Made by a program: the position numbers and the translations under genes. Below, in pieces: positions 48,109-57,938 of a stretch of DNA of 64,000 nucleotides. The stretch is from Andalucia godoyi. Lineage: Eukaryota > Discoba > Jakobea > Jakobida > Andaluciidae. The DNA is taken from contig VRVR01000042.1 in NCBI GenBank assembly GCA_009859145.1, positions 85,384 through 149,383 on the forward strand. Direction: 5' to 3'. The stretch's first letter is position 1. Each line of letters opens with the position of its first letter. The notes beneath the pieces are model-generated. The model saw only the letters and a program-made list of their open reading frames with translations, made no database searches and had not been told where the DNA came from.

Positions 48109-51100
48109 ATGAATTCGAATAACAACGGCGGCAACGGCACTACGAATGGTAATGGCAGCAATCTCGGTGGGAATGGAGGAGGAGCCCCTCGGTCTGTTTT
48201 GACTCCGCTGATGTTCACGGAGCCTCCGGGAACGCCCACTTCGAACAACAGCATCAGTGGCAATGCTACGAATGGTCAGCACTACGATGACTACGACGCT
48301 CCAGCACCGCTTCCTCCAATGTTGAGTGCTCAAAAGTTTGCCAACATGAATGGCAAGTCAAATATGAATGGGTCCATGATGATGCGAGTCGGACCGTCGC
48401 AGCCGATGCAGTCTCCGTTGCTGCAGATTCCGGGCGGTTCGATGTACGGCGGCCATCCACTGCTTCTTCCGAGACCACCGCCACGGGTTGAGGATGATGA
48501 AATCGCAAGACTTGAGAAGGCCAGGTTGCAGAGAAGAGCTCGACAAATGCAGCGCACCTCGTGTGTGATCACCACCTTTCTGGTCCTGCAAGGGATCATT
48601 CTTCTTGGAGTCCTCGGCCTTACTGTGTACTTGTCCTATTACATGCTCCGCGAAAAGTTCATTCCGGGCTCGCTGACTGTGGATGGCGATCTGACTGTGA
48701 CAGGATCGTTCCAGACCAAAGGACAGGCTTCGCAAATCGTCACGTCCTATGTACAGTCCTCCGGCCCGGTTTCTGCCACGGGACTCGTGTCCGTTGCAAG
48801 TTCGTCAACCGGGTCTGGTGCTGTTTCGCTTCCTGGCGCCGTGTCCATCACGGGCCTTTCTACGGGTACGAGTTCGACTGCGGCGGGTGGAATGTCTGTC
48901 AAGATTGGGACCGCAACATTGTTTAACGGGACTACCTCGAACATGCGTGTACAGGTCCCTTTAACGATTGATGGAAAAGTAACGACGTCAGGATCGGTCA
49001 CAGGCGCGCAGGGGTTTGTCTTCACCTCCTCAGATAGTATCAGTGCTTTTGCAGCAGTCGGTGACAGCGATGGTACAAGCGCGAGTGGCTCCCCTGGTTC
49101 GGTTTCAACGAGCTCCAAATCATCTGGGATATCCACTTTGGCTGTTTCCAAAACAACGAATGTTGTCCTTTCTAATGGGCTGTTTGCCGTGTATCGAGAT
49201 GGAATTCCCGTTTTCACAGTCGGAGACAACATCACGATTTCTCCGCTGACTCCGACATCGTTCAATGGCGTGTCTGTATACTTCCAGAAGGTGGAAACAG
49301 ACAATCTCAGGATCATGGGAAGCACAGTCGAGACACTCAACAACCAACCGCTCACGCTCCGATCCGATCGCACTGTCTATGTCCAGGGATCCTCCGTCAA
49401 TGTGTCGTGTCCGATGAATGTGAATGATCAAGACATTGATGCTGTCAGACGGCTGTCCATCACGTACTTGCAGTCTCGGTCGTCGCCGTCCTGGTCCGGG
49501 TCGATTATGGTAGATTCCCCGCTGTTGTTCTCCTCCAGTGTGTCCGGAATTACTTCTTCGACCACTGGAACATACGACGTTAAGACTGTGGATACACCGA
49601 AGCCCGCGGATCAAACCGGCACAAACCCCGGCGATAATGCGGTGACGGCGGGGTCTCTTCGTTTCACTTCCGGAACAGGTGGTGTGGGAGGGCGCTCTGG
49701 TCCTGGACCTGCTGCTCGCGGTGGCGACGGCGGCTCCGGTGGTTCTCTGGTGTTTCAAGCAGGAAACGGCGGCGATGGTGGCACCGGAACCGATACAATC
49801 TGCGGAAACGGAGGAAACGGAGGCAATGTCATGTTCTTTACGGGTGCTCCCGGTTTGCGTGGATGTGCCAATGCTACCGGAAAGTCTTCATCGCAAGGTG
49901 ATTATGGAAGGTTTGTGATTCGTTCGCGTTCCTCGTATACTGATACGGTTCTTCGCATTATGGCTTATTCAGGTACTGGTGGTAATCTCAATCCGCAAGC
50001 TGCTGTCATTGAGTTCGATGATGAAGCATCTGTTTCCAACCGCGCATATTTCAACGTTCGCGTGATTCCAGCGACTGCAAATGCGATCTTCTCCGTTCGT
50101 GCAAACACACTTCCCTTGATCAACGCTCTTCCGAACGGTAACGTGTACATTCCCTCTGGATTATTGATTGTGAACACTTCCATGGTCGTCGGTTCTGCTA
50201 CATCCGAGCTTCGCGTGACTGCCAATGCCGTCTACATCGCTGGAAATGCTGCTGTCGCGGCGACGAGTTCCGCCGTGATGCTCGCAAATGCAGTCATCAC
50301 TGTCGACACCGTGACCTCCGGAGTTGCCATCACTTCGCAGAATGTGACGTATTCCCAGTCTCTTGTCAGTGTGACCCCTTCTACGGTGACGGTTGCCGGC
50401 GCGATGCCAAAGACGGTGTACGCTGGATCGCTGTTTGATTCGTCAAACTCCGCGTCCCTTGTTTACTCTACTTCTTCACGTGCGTTCACAATTGGAAATC
50501 GTGTCGGAGGCACCCTTCTGTCGACCATGGTCATGTACTCGGATGGGGCTGTGGAATTGAATTCGATTTCTCGTGTGATTGTATCTTCCCCGATTGTCGT
50601 GATGAACACTCCGCAGATGGTGCTGAACACCACCTCTACTGCAGGTTTGGCGTTTGAAACTTCTGGAATTCGGCGACAAGACAGTAGTTTCACCGTGGAC
50701 TTTGACAATCGGCGCATCGTCTCTGCTTCAACGTTTGGACTCATCACGCAAGGTGGCCTCATGGATTTCAGTTCTTCCGCTGGCTTCCGCTTCACTGATC
50801 CCTCTCGCTCCGGTTTGACAATCGATTCAGTGGTGATGGGGTCTGGAATGCGTCTGAATTTGACTGATGCATCTTTGGAATTAGTCGGCTCTGTTCGTTC
50901 TTTCTTGGAGTTTCGCTCGCTGTCTCGGTTTGCTTCAAACCTGCAGGCGATGCAAAATGTTACGTTCCCATCGTCTGCCTCTCATTTCCACGTTGACGGT
51001 AATGATGCACAGTTGAATACAGACACGGCACGCGTGGACATGTCTAACGGCATCCGGCTGTCAACCCCCGCATCGACGATGAACGTGAATCTCTCATTGT

Positions 51101-52527
51101 ACACATACCAGCTGCAGATTGAAACACAGGCAGGAGTGCAGTTCATGTCGTCCGCCACCTCCAGGCTCATATTCCCCAACTCGGCGCAAATTGACTTTTC
51201 GACTGTGAACCCATCCATCTCTTTCCAGTCTGCTTCGTCGTTCATCCGACTCGGCGATTTGGTTCTTCGTCATACGAATGGTGATGCGGCAATTCTCCGA
51301 AACAATGCGGATTCCTTGCGTGTTTCCTTTTCAACCTCTCGAATTGACTCTGCTGCGAGCACGAATCTCACACTGTACTCGGAGAACTCGTTTGTCTCGG
51401 TGGATGCATATAATGGTCTCAAGCTATCAGGCCGCTCCGGCATCGGAATGTCCAATCAGATTTCAAGCACGGTTTCTACGCTTGTTGTTGACTTCCATCC
51501 ATTCCTTCCCCGCATATCCACGACTTCCGCCCAAGGTCTGGTGATCTCTGGAGGTGGAAACCTTTCCTTGCAGTCCTCGTCGTTCCAGAGCGAGTTTTTC
51601 ATTGGCAGCACGTTGCGCATGCTCACAGGTGTGGGATCCACGGTATTTGAAGTGAACCCGACTGCCGGTGCGTTTACGTTTGGAACGGCCGCCGCCTCTG
51701 CTGGCATGCTGTCATTCTCGGTAAGTCCTACGGCTGGCGCATCGATTTCGTACACTCGACCCAGCAGCGCGTCGTTGAATGTGCTCAATATCGAAAATGT
51801 TGCTGGTTCTGGAGGTCTCATTCGCTTCAACACCTTAACGGGCTTGTACATTGGCTCCGCGACGCCGACGCAAGCAACATCACCGACAACCTTCATGGGT
51901 ACTCATCTTTTGATCGACTTTGGGTCCAATGCGGCAGTAAGCGCGTTTTCAGGTCGTCTAACGCTGTACGGCGATTCCGCGCTTTCATTGAAGGTTGGAA
52001 ACCGTGGTCACGAATTGATCGTCAACGCTCCCGTCTCTGGTGGCAATGTCGTTGTCAACACGCCGTCGGATATGAGTCTCGTTGTGACGACTGGCTCTGC
52101 GTTCAACGACACAGCAACCCGTGCCCCGTCTGTCACCGTGCAAGGTGGCGAGCACCAGGGATCTCTCATTTCCAACTATGGAGGCGACGTTGTAATTGTT
52201 GGCGGTAAGGGTAAGACTGGCGGTGATGCGTATCTGCTTGGAGGACAAGGTACCGTGGGATCCGCAGGTAATGTTATCGTCGGATCGGATGGTCAGAAGG
52301 TCCAGCTGGCTCGCATGTTCTTCGTCGATCCTGTGAACGGGCTGCAGTCGGTTGTTCCCCCGTGTACCGGTGCCCCTGTCGCGGATGGTGGGGCCAATGC
52401 CCTTAACACCTTCACCAACGCAAACGCCAGAATTCTTGCGACTCTGTGCTTTGACACCACCAGCGGAACGATTAAGATGAGCCGATATCAGTGCGGTCCT
52501 TCGCGTAACGTCAACACATGTTTGTAA
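48109..52527 (+). CDS. Giant type II surface protein with beta-repeat ectodomain and Gly-rich inserts
   Basis: 1472 residues. The cytosolic head (1-150) is Asn/Gly then Pro-rich, ending in a basic helix (RLEKARLQRRARQMQRT). One TM lies at about 152-177 (VITTFLVLQGIILLGVLGLTVYL) with no signal peptide, so the large C-terminal part is outside. The ectodomain begins with PGSLTVDGDLTVTGSF and repeats Ser/Thr/Val/Asn beta strands for about 1200 residues (LTLRSDRTVYVQGSS, LRVTANAVYIAGNA, LTLYSENSFVSVDAYNG). Gly-rich blocks occur at about 520-600 and 1345-1400. The first has GGDGGSGG and GNGGNGG; the second has GGKGKTGGDAYLLGGQG. It ends CGPSRNVNTCL. The style resembles bacterial/phage tail-fibre and adhesin repeats. 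I cannot name a eukaryotic family; adhesion or cell-coat function is inferred. Confidence 0.8.
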   Translation: MNSNNNGGNGTTNGNGSNLGGNGGGAPRSVLTPLMFTEPPGTPTSNNSISGNATNGQHYDDYDAPAPLPPMLSAQKFANMNGKSNMNGSMMMRVGPSQPMQSPLLQIPGGSMYGGHPLLLPRPPPRVEDDEIARLEKARLQRRARQMQRTSCVITTFLVLQGIILLGVLGLTVYLSYYMLREKFIPGSLTVDGDLTVTGSFQTKGQASQIVTSYVQSSGPVSATGLVSVASSSTGSGAVSLPGAVSITGLSTGTSSTAAGGMSVKIGTATLFNGTTSNMRVQVPLTIDGKVTTSGSVTGAQGFVFTSSDSISAFAAVGDSDGTSASGSPGSVSTSSKSSGISTLAVSKTTNVVLSNGLFAVYRDGIPVFTVGDNITISPLTPTSFNGVSVYFQKVETDNLRIMGSTVETLNNQPLTLRSDRTVYVQGSSVNVSCPMNVNDQDIDAVRRLSITYLQSRSSPSWSGSIMVDSPLLFSSSVSGITSSTTGTYDVKTVDTPKPADQTGTNPGDNAVTAGSLRFTSGTGGVGGRSGPGPAARGGDGGSGGSLVFQAGNGGDGGTGTDTICGNGGNGGNVMFFTGAPGLRGCANATGKSSSQGDYGRFVIRSRSSYTDTVLRIMAYSGTGGNLNPQAAVIEFDDEASVSNRAYFNVRVIPATANAIFSVRANTLPLINALPNGNVYIPSGLLIVNTSMVVGSATSELRVTANAVYIAGNAAVAATSSAVMLANAVITVDTVTSGVAITSQNVTYSQSLVSVTPSTVTVAGAMPKTVYAGSLFDSSNSASLVYSTSSRAFTIGNRVGGTLLSTMVMYSDGAVELNSISRVIVSSPIVVMNTPQMVLNTTSTAGLAFETSGIRRQDSSFTVDFDNRRIVSASTFGLITQGGLMDFSSSAGFRFTDPSRSGLTIDSVVMGSGMRLNLTDASLELVGSVRSFLEFRSLSRFASNLQAMQNVTFPSSASHFHVDGNDAQLNTDTARVDMSNGIRLSTPASTMNVNLSLYTYQLQIETQAGVQFMSSATSRLIFPNSAQIDFSTVNPSISFQSASSFIRLGDLVLRHTNGDAAILRNNADSLRVSFSTSRIDSAASTNLTLYSENSFVSVDAYNGLKLSGRSGIGMSNQISSTVSTLVVDFHPFLPRISTTSAQGLVISGGGNLSLQSSSFQSEFFIGSTLRMLTGVGSTVFEVNPTAGAFTFGTAAASAGMLSFSVSPTAGASISYTRPSSASLNVLNIENVAGSGGLIRFNTLTGLYIGSATPTQATSPTTFMGTHLLIDFGSNAAVSAFSGRLTLYGDSALSLKVGNRGHELIVNAPVSGGNVVVNTPSDMSLVVTTGSAFNDTATRAPSVTVQGGEHQGSLISNYGGDVVIVGGKGKTGGDAYLLGGQGTVGSAGNVIVGSDGQKVQLARMFFVDPVNGLQSVVPPCTGAPVADGGANALNTFTNANARILATLCFDTTSGTIKMSRYQCGPSRNVNTCL

Positions 52528-52877
52528 TCGGTAGTGTCATTTTGGGGAAAATGTTATGTCTCCCATGGTGGGGTTTTCTTCTGTGTATCCTGTGTATCTT
52601 TTCCTTCCTGTTGAATGTTTATTGTCAAGAAGGCTTTCGTGTGAGAGCGTTTTTTCTTTCTTTCTCGTGTATTCGTTTACGATGTCAATTTTTGTTTGTT
52701 TGTTTTGAAAGTCTGATGTGCTGTCGAAGACCTGTACATATTAGGCGTACACGTAAATCGCATATCGAGGACCGACCGCTCACGCATCCGCATTTCACCC
52801 TTTGGGCACGCAACCATTTCCCCACCATCCTTCCCAACCTAGAATGTAAAGTGACAATGGGCAACCGACAAGCGGCA
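52528..52877. other. Convergent intergenic region
   Basis: 350 bp between convergent stops, T-rich. Nothing was recognised. Confidence 0.5.
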
Positions 52878-54398
52878 TTACTCAATCTCGCAACGAACCA
52901 AGAATACGCACACCGCATCACGGACGACAGCACAGAATCTTCTCCAGGAGTTCGTCTCGTGTCGCTCGAGTCCTAACCATGGGGCCCATAAATTCAAATC
53001 TGCCATGACGTCAACGAACGACGTAAGAAGCTCTGCATTTGACAGTGCAAGACGGTCCACACACGGTTCGGCGACCTTTTCATAGATGTCAACCCACAGA
53101 TCCCGCACTTCTTTCTCGGAGCCAAGCTGGCTGCCAATTTGGATCAGCGCTTTCAGGACTGTCGCGACACGGTCTATCCGTTCGAAGACCTTGGGGGAGT
53201 GGAGATTCGGGCGTGTGGAAAGTGCACGACGAAGTACATTTCGGAGCCGGACGTCCACAACAACCTTTGTGCGGAGTGTGATAAGAGATTCGACGAGACC
53301 CGGGTCAAAGCCAACAAACGGCTTTTCTCTCGATGTCGTTTCCAGATCTTCAAAATCCGATTCAGAAGATTGGGAGTCAGTCGTTTTCGGGTATTGATGA
53401 GCATCGTCTTCATCGTCTCCCGTGTGATTAGAAGACGTGGGTGCAATGGGAAACGCAGAAGGCGGCGCTGACGGCAACTGGGATGACAGCGGGCCGAGGT
53501 TGTCCAGAACCTCGTTCTCACCAACATTCGCAGACCCTGCAGGACGCATGGCGGTGAATCGGGACCCGAGCTGCTCTACTGGTGTTGGATTTGAGGGCGA
53601 GTTCCTGTCATTGGAACCTTCGTCGGGCGCGTCCACGACTGGGAATTCGTAAGATCTGCAGTGATCGCAGTCCGAAGAGCCATAGGACATTTCAAATGGC
53701 GTGTGTTCCATCCAATGGTGCATGATCGACGACGCAAGAAACGTCCAATCTGCGAACGTCATCCCTGCGAATCGTTTTTTGTGGCATTCAAATCGGTGCG
53801 AGGAGAACAGAATCATTGTAGCGTACGGAAGCGCATCTTGCGGGTCCAGCAGAAACCCCGAAGCAATGCGAGTAACCAGCGACTTGCTTCCATCCACATC
53901 AAACAACACTGCCGAAGGTGTCGACACCGATATGGCAGCAGGAGCGACCCCAAACTGGTTGTGGCCCCCGAACAGCGGTGGTTTTTCCTCACCCTCAACA
54001 GCCGCACCGTCGAGCGACGGAGTCCCCAACATTGCACCTTCCGGAAGTCCTGCGCCGTCATCCTTCTCAAACACTATATAATCATGGACCTTTCGAATGT
54101 TGTCGAAAATTCGGTGCTTTGGATACTGTTTTGGCTTTCTTCCCAAATACTCCAAAAGCATCGTTTGCAAAGCCTGGTCGCGAAGTGAAAAGTATGCCTG
54201 AACCATCGCAACCGCAACCTGTTGCGTGATCGCGCACTTCAAAAGGTACTTCCGCGGTCTCGAAAACAGCGTTGGCTCCAATGCCGCAAATTGAGGCATT
54301 GAGTACGGATCAGATAGCTGAAGCCACGATAAAAACATTGGTCGGTGTATTGGAAACCTGTGTGCATACAGTGTTCCATTGTCTATTCGAAGCGCCAT
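52878..54398 (-). CDS. Unknown protein, 506 aa
   Basis: Intronless from ATG 54398. The N-terminal 110 residues are compact and helical (MALRIDNGTLYAHRFPIHRPMFLSW, LLKCAITQQVAVAMVQAYFSLRDQALQTMLLEYLGRK). A disordered loop follows, then a second conserved-looking block (SLVTRIASGFLLDPQDALPYATMILFSSHRFECHKKRFAGMTFADWTFLAS), another disordered section with acidic Ser stretches and a C-terminal all-helical domain (VVVDVRLRNVLRRALSTR, RVATVLKALIQIGSQLGSEKEVRDLWVDIYEKV). There is no signal peptide or TM. The family is not recognised. Confidence 0.65.
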   Translation of the reverse strand: MALRIDNGTLYAHRFPIHRPMFLSWLQLSDPYSMPQFAALEPTLFSRPRKYLLKCAITQQVAVAMVQAYFSLRDQALQTMLLEYLGRKPKQYPKHRIFDNIRKVHDYIVFEKDDGAGLPEGAMLGTPSLDGAAVEGEEKPPLFGGHNQFGVAPAAISVSTPSAVLFDVDGSKSLVTRIASGFLLDPQDALPYATMILFSSHRFECHKKRFAGMTFADWTFLASSIMHHWMEHTPFEMSYGSSDCDHCRSYEFPVVDAPDEGSNDRNSPSNPTPVEQLGSRFTAMRPAGSANVGENEVLDNLGPLSSQLPSAPPSAFPIAPTSSNHTGDDEDDAHQYPKTTDSQSSESDFEDLETTSREKPFVGFDPGLVESLITLRTKVVVDVRLRNVLRRALSTRPNLHSPKVFERIDRVATVLKALIQIGSQLGSEKEVRDLWVDIYEKVAEPCVDRLALSNAELLTSFVDVMADLNLWAPWLGLERHETNSWRRFCAVVRDAVCVFLVRCEIE

Positions 54399-54643
54399 AA
54401 TTCTCGTTTCCCCTTGGTTTCCTCCCTTGTAAACGACGTATACTACGCTAAAACAGTTCTGCTATCTCTGTAAGCAAGTTGAACCACTTTCCTTCCTTCT
54501 TTTTTCACATGTACAACATACTCGACAATTAAAGAAGAAGAAGAATAACAACAACAACAACAACAAGAAGAAGATTGAATGAAACCCTATTTAGCCCAAA
54601 CTCACTTTCCACGCAAGTACCGTACTGAGTACGGCTGGCAGCT

Positions 54644-55126
54644 ATGTGTATCAACATTGAGCATCAAAACAATACGATTTTTTTTACCGTTACCGCTCAT
54701 TGCGATACGATGAAGCAGTCTAAAGCGCACGAAAACAAAAACACTGCCACCTTCCGACGCGGGGCCGCCGCCAGGAAAGATTGCCAAGGCGACAACTGCG
54801 CGGCAGATGTTGACATGGGGCCATTATCAATTCCAGCAGCGGCTGCTCTGCAAAACGCGCGAATTCGCGGGGGCGGCAGGTGTCGATTGTGACTTGTGAC
54901 GGAGGTGTGCACGTCTAAAGCGTGCGACAGTTGCGGCGGGGGGGAAATGAGTCGCAAGTTGTATGGAAACAAGGCGTGTTGTTGCCCATCGTGCAAATGC
55001 ACGATCGACCGCGATTGGAACGGCGCGCGCAACATCTATCTTGGGAACGTCGCTCATGCCGAAGGGCGTGTTGGGGCCTGCCCTCTTCCCAATCATGCTA
55101 TGCATGTTGTTGGGCTGCAGCATTGA
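54644..55126 (+). pseudogene. Fanzor/TnpB C-terminal relic with intact zinc ribbon, one stop codon
   Basis: One frame runs 161 codons from 54644 and is broken only by TGA at 54890-54892. Before the stop, GDNCAADVDMGPLSIPAAAALQNAR fits the GD...G...P...L segment of the TnpB/Fanzor RuvC domain. After it come VTEVCTSKACDSCGG, ACCCPSCKC and DRDWNGARNIYLGNVAHAEGR: the four zinc-ribbon cysteine pairs and the DRD...N final RuvC motif of TnpB (IS605-type OrfB) and eukaryotic Fanzor nucleases. Only about 500 bp separate it from the divergent gene at 54398, too little for the N-terminal half. It is therefore a 5'-truncated, inactive fragment. There are no terminal repeats in view. Confidence 0.75.
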
Positions 55127-55546
55127 TTATGAGTGATCAGCGATAATTATCCGTGGTTAATGTACACTGTAGACGTAGGGCAGCAGCTGCAGAAAGCGTG
55201 GACGGATGACAGGAGGTTTAAGGGATGGAGGGCGGAGAACGGAGGAGATCAGGCTCGACACGCTCTGATGTGTATTTTACAACATAGAGATGAAAGGAGC
55301 AGTGGCACATGAACATACGACGTGGCGACTAATCGTACATATTAACAACAACCATCATCATCATCATCACCAAAATGCGGATAGAAGTGGCAAAATACAT
55401 ATATATATATAAATGATAATGTATAATAATTAAATTAAAAAGAAGAAAGAAAAAATGAAAATGAAAATGAAAAAGAAAAAGAAAAAGAAAAAGAACACGC
55501 AGCGCGGTGAGATTTGAAAGTGATTGGAGGACAGAGACAACGTTCG
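55127..55546. other. Intergenic region
   Basis: 420 bp after the relic. Contains (CAT)n near 55351-55369, a (TA)n stretch near 55398-55412 and AT/GAAAA repeats at 55447-55495. No gene was recognised. Confidence 0.5.
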
Positions 55547-57055
55547 TCAGGGACGGAGGGTCGCTGCTGCTCGAGCACGTTCTGTTGCAAGTGCAAAGGA
55601 CTTGTGGCATTTGACCCTTCGGACGCGATAGCATCCTGCAGCCAGTCTCTTCCACTTGGACCAGAGCCGAGCCAACAAAGACCTTTTCCGGAAGAGAAAA
55701 GCTTTTCTTCGGAGCCTCGTTGCATGCAAAGCACGGATCCACGCGTTCCATACGAAACGAGTGAAGATTCGATCCAAGGAGTGCTTCATGAAAAGAGAAA
55801 ATCGTTTGCACCGAATTCGTTGTCTTCGCGACAAAGAAGCATCGTCGTGCCATGCGTGAAACATCTTTTGCACGAGTTGCGCAAAATGACGGCCGCGAAA
55901 AAGAAACACTACCTTGGATTTGTAGAACTCGGATCTCCACTGACGAAACACGCGCTGTTTGCACTTTTCCACGTAAAACAAATCGTACTTTGACTCTAGC
56001 TTGGATCGAATCATTGACCGCGACCACAAGCTCATAGCCCTCTTCTGCAACCGCCTGTTGAACATTCCAATCAACTGGGCAGAGAGCTTCCAACGAGAAA
56101 ACGTCAGCGCCAGCGTCACCTTTTCGGCGCGGATGATTCGACTTATTCTCACCTGCTGCATCCACCGCTTCATGAAAACAATTGTCGATCTCCGAGCGCC
56201 CCAACGAGAAAGAGCAAAGCAGAGTCGCCACAGACGAAAGTAATACGCAGCACAACGCAACTTCCAAGATGTTCTCAGGAGTGTCAACAGCCTCCAGAAG
56301 TGAAAGACGCGCGGAACCTGCGTCCGTTTATACCCAATCGCCTGCTTCCAAGCAACGAAAGTGTGGGCCAAGTACGAGAGGTACCGATCACGCATAAACA
56401 AGTAGAGCTTCTTCACAAGTCGAAATCTGCGCTTCCAGTGGATGAACGAAATCATCAAGAGTTCGTCATAGCGATTTCTCCTCACACGAATCCACAGATC
56501 TTCATACCGCTTTCGAAAGCCATCTTCCTCTTCCGAGTGGGCACTGGAAGAATGGCTGCTGTGAAGGACTTTCGCTGCGTCCGGAACGGATGGATCGCCG
56601 TCCGCCTTGGGCTGCAGGGCAAGGGCAGCGGCACCAAAATCTTCCGACACATTGAACGAAGCGTCTGATTTCACCAAGTATTGAGAAGAGGGTGTTCGCT
56701 GGTGAATCGTAGCCGAAAGCGCCAATGACGACGAGTCTTGGGATGAAATTGCAGACCGCATCGCATTAGGATTCACGCGAGAACTTGAGCCGGATTGCGA
56801 ACTGGACTGAATCAATACCTCGAACAGCTCATGATCCAACTCCATTGAAGCCCTTGTTGGCAGAGGGAATGCATCGGTCGGTCCTGCTGCTCGTGTTATT
56901 GTCGACCGAGGTGTTTCTTGCGGAGAGGATACGAGTGAAAATGAAGAATCATCCGAGACACAGGACGATGGCGATGGCGATGGCGATGGCGACGGCGATG
57001 GCGATGGGGCTGATGACGATAGCGACAGTGATGGAGCAGTCTCGGGATCTGACAT
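55547..57055 (-). CDS. Sfi1-like centrin-binding repeat protein
   Basis: 502 residues. The head (1-165) is disordered, with a Ser-Pro array coded by a GATGGC hexamer repeat (56966-57005). From about 190 to the end, helices repeat the Sfi1 pattern of paired bulky residues and Trp about every 30-35 residues: LLMISFIHWKRRF, LAHTFVAWKQAIGY, RVFHFWRLL, AAYYFRLWRLCF, STIVFMKRWMQQ, LALTFSRWKLSA, RAMSLWSRSM, RVFRQWRSEF, KMFHAWHDDA and LWSKWKRLA. At least ten repeats are visible. Sfi1-type helices carry arrays of centrins at centrosomes, spindle poles and basal bodies. This is shorter than yeast Sfi1 (about 950). Neighbouring unrelated genes give no extra context. Confidence 0.85.
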   Translation of the reverse strand: MSDPETAPSLSLSSSAPSPSPSPSPSPSPSSCVSDDSSFSLVSSPQETPRSTITRAAGPTDAFPLPTRASMELDHELFEVLIQSSSQSGSSSRVNPNAMRSAISSQDSSSLALSATIHQRTPSSQYLVKSDASFNVSEDFGAAALALQPKADGDPSVPDAAKVLHSSHSSSAHSEEEDGFRKRYEDLWIRVRRNRYDELLMISFIHWKRRFRLVKKLYLFMRDRYLSYLAHTFVAWKQAIGYKRTQVPRVFHFWRLLTLLRTSWKLRCAAYYFRLWRLCFALSRWGARRSTIVFMKRWMQQVRISRIIRAEKVTLALTFSRWKLSAQLIGMFNRRLQKRAMSLWSRSMIRSKLESKYDLFYVEKCKQRVFRQWRSEFYKSKVVFLFRGRHFAQLVQKMFHAWHDDASLSRRQRIRCKRFSLFMKHSLDRIFTRFVWNAWIRALHATRLRRKAFLFRKRSLLARLWSKWKRLAAGCYRVRRVKCHKSFALATERARAAATLRP

Positions 57056-57938
57056 CCGTGCAATCGCCGATCTGGGACCTGGTTTCCAAAAACAACAACA
57101 ACAACAACAACAACAGCAACAACGATACTCGGATCCGTTCGTCGACAGTTATCGTGCAGACAGCTGCGGAGTGCCCTTCTCGAGGAAGGATAAAACCCAC
57201 AATTTGTGTCCGCCGGACTTCTTCGGCTAAGCTGTCACCGAAGACAGATCCAAACCACATGTTTTGTTTGCATATATTTGGGCCTTCCGTTGTGCAAGCA
57301 AGCAGTGCAGCAGTTGCTGTGTGGTGGTGGATGACAGATCATACCGGGGACGTCTGATGCTCAACGCGATACCGCCAACTTGTGCAGTTGTGCGCGCGGC
57401 GACGCTCGTCTAAGAAAACGACTTGCATTACAAGGTGCGAGGCTTACAGACGTCAAAAAAAAAATGGAATAAAGGAAGAGAGAGAGAGAGAGTCATGAAA
57501 AAAAAAGAGATGGAAAAGGAGGACAAATGTTCGTTTTGACTGTTGAGAAGCGCAACTTGATTAAAAGTGCTCTTCAAATCCTCGTGTCTTGCGCAGTCCA
57601 GCCCATCTTCACCAGGAAACCCGCGCAGTAGCACAAGCCGGCCATCAGTGATCAGAGCAGCGAAGCGAAACATGACGGGGTTGCAAAGGGGTCCGCGAGC
57701 CGATGAACAATGATCAGCCACATGAGATGCAATGAGCTGAAGTAATAATAATAATGAAGCAGGCGGGGGGGGGGGGGGGGGGGGGTTCTTGTTTTCGTTT
57801 GTTTTGAATGGTACAAAAGACTCGACACCGAACACGCAGACGTAGCTTGGGGACGCATAGACTATGGCGACATCGGACACAGCGCAGAACAGAGCATATC
57901 TTTGTTTAATGGCGACAGAGCCCGGGAAAAGAAACCAA
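57056..57938. other. Intergenic region with poly-G and CAA repeats
   Basis: About 880 bp. Holds CAA/CAG triplets at 57091-57123, (GA)n at 57476-57492, (AAT)n near 57742-57754 and a 21-G run at 57765-57785. No gene was recognised. Confidence 0.6.
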
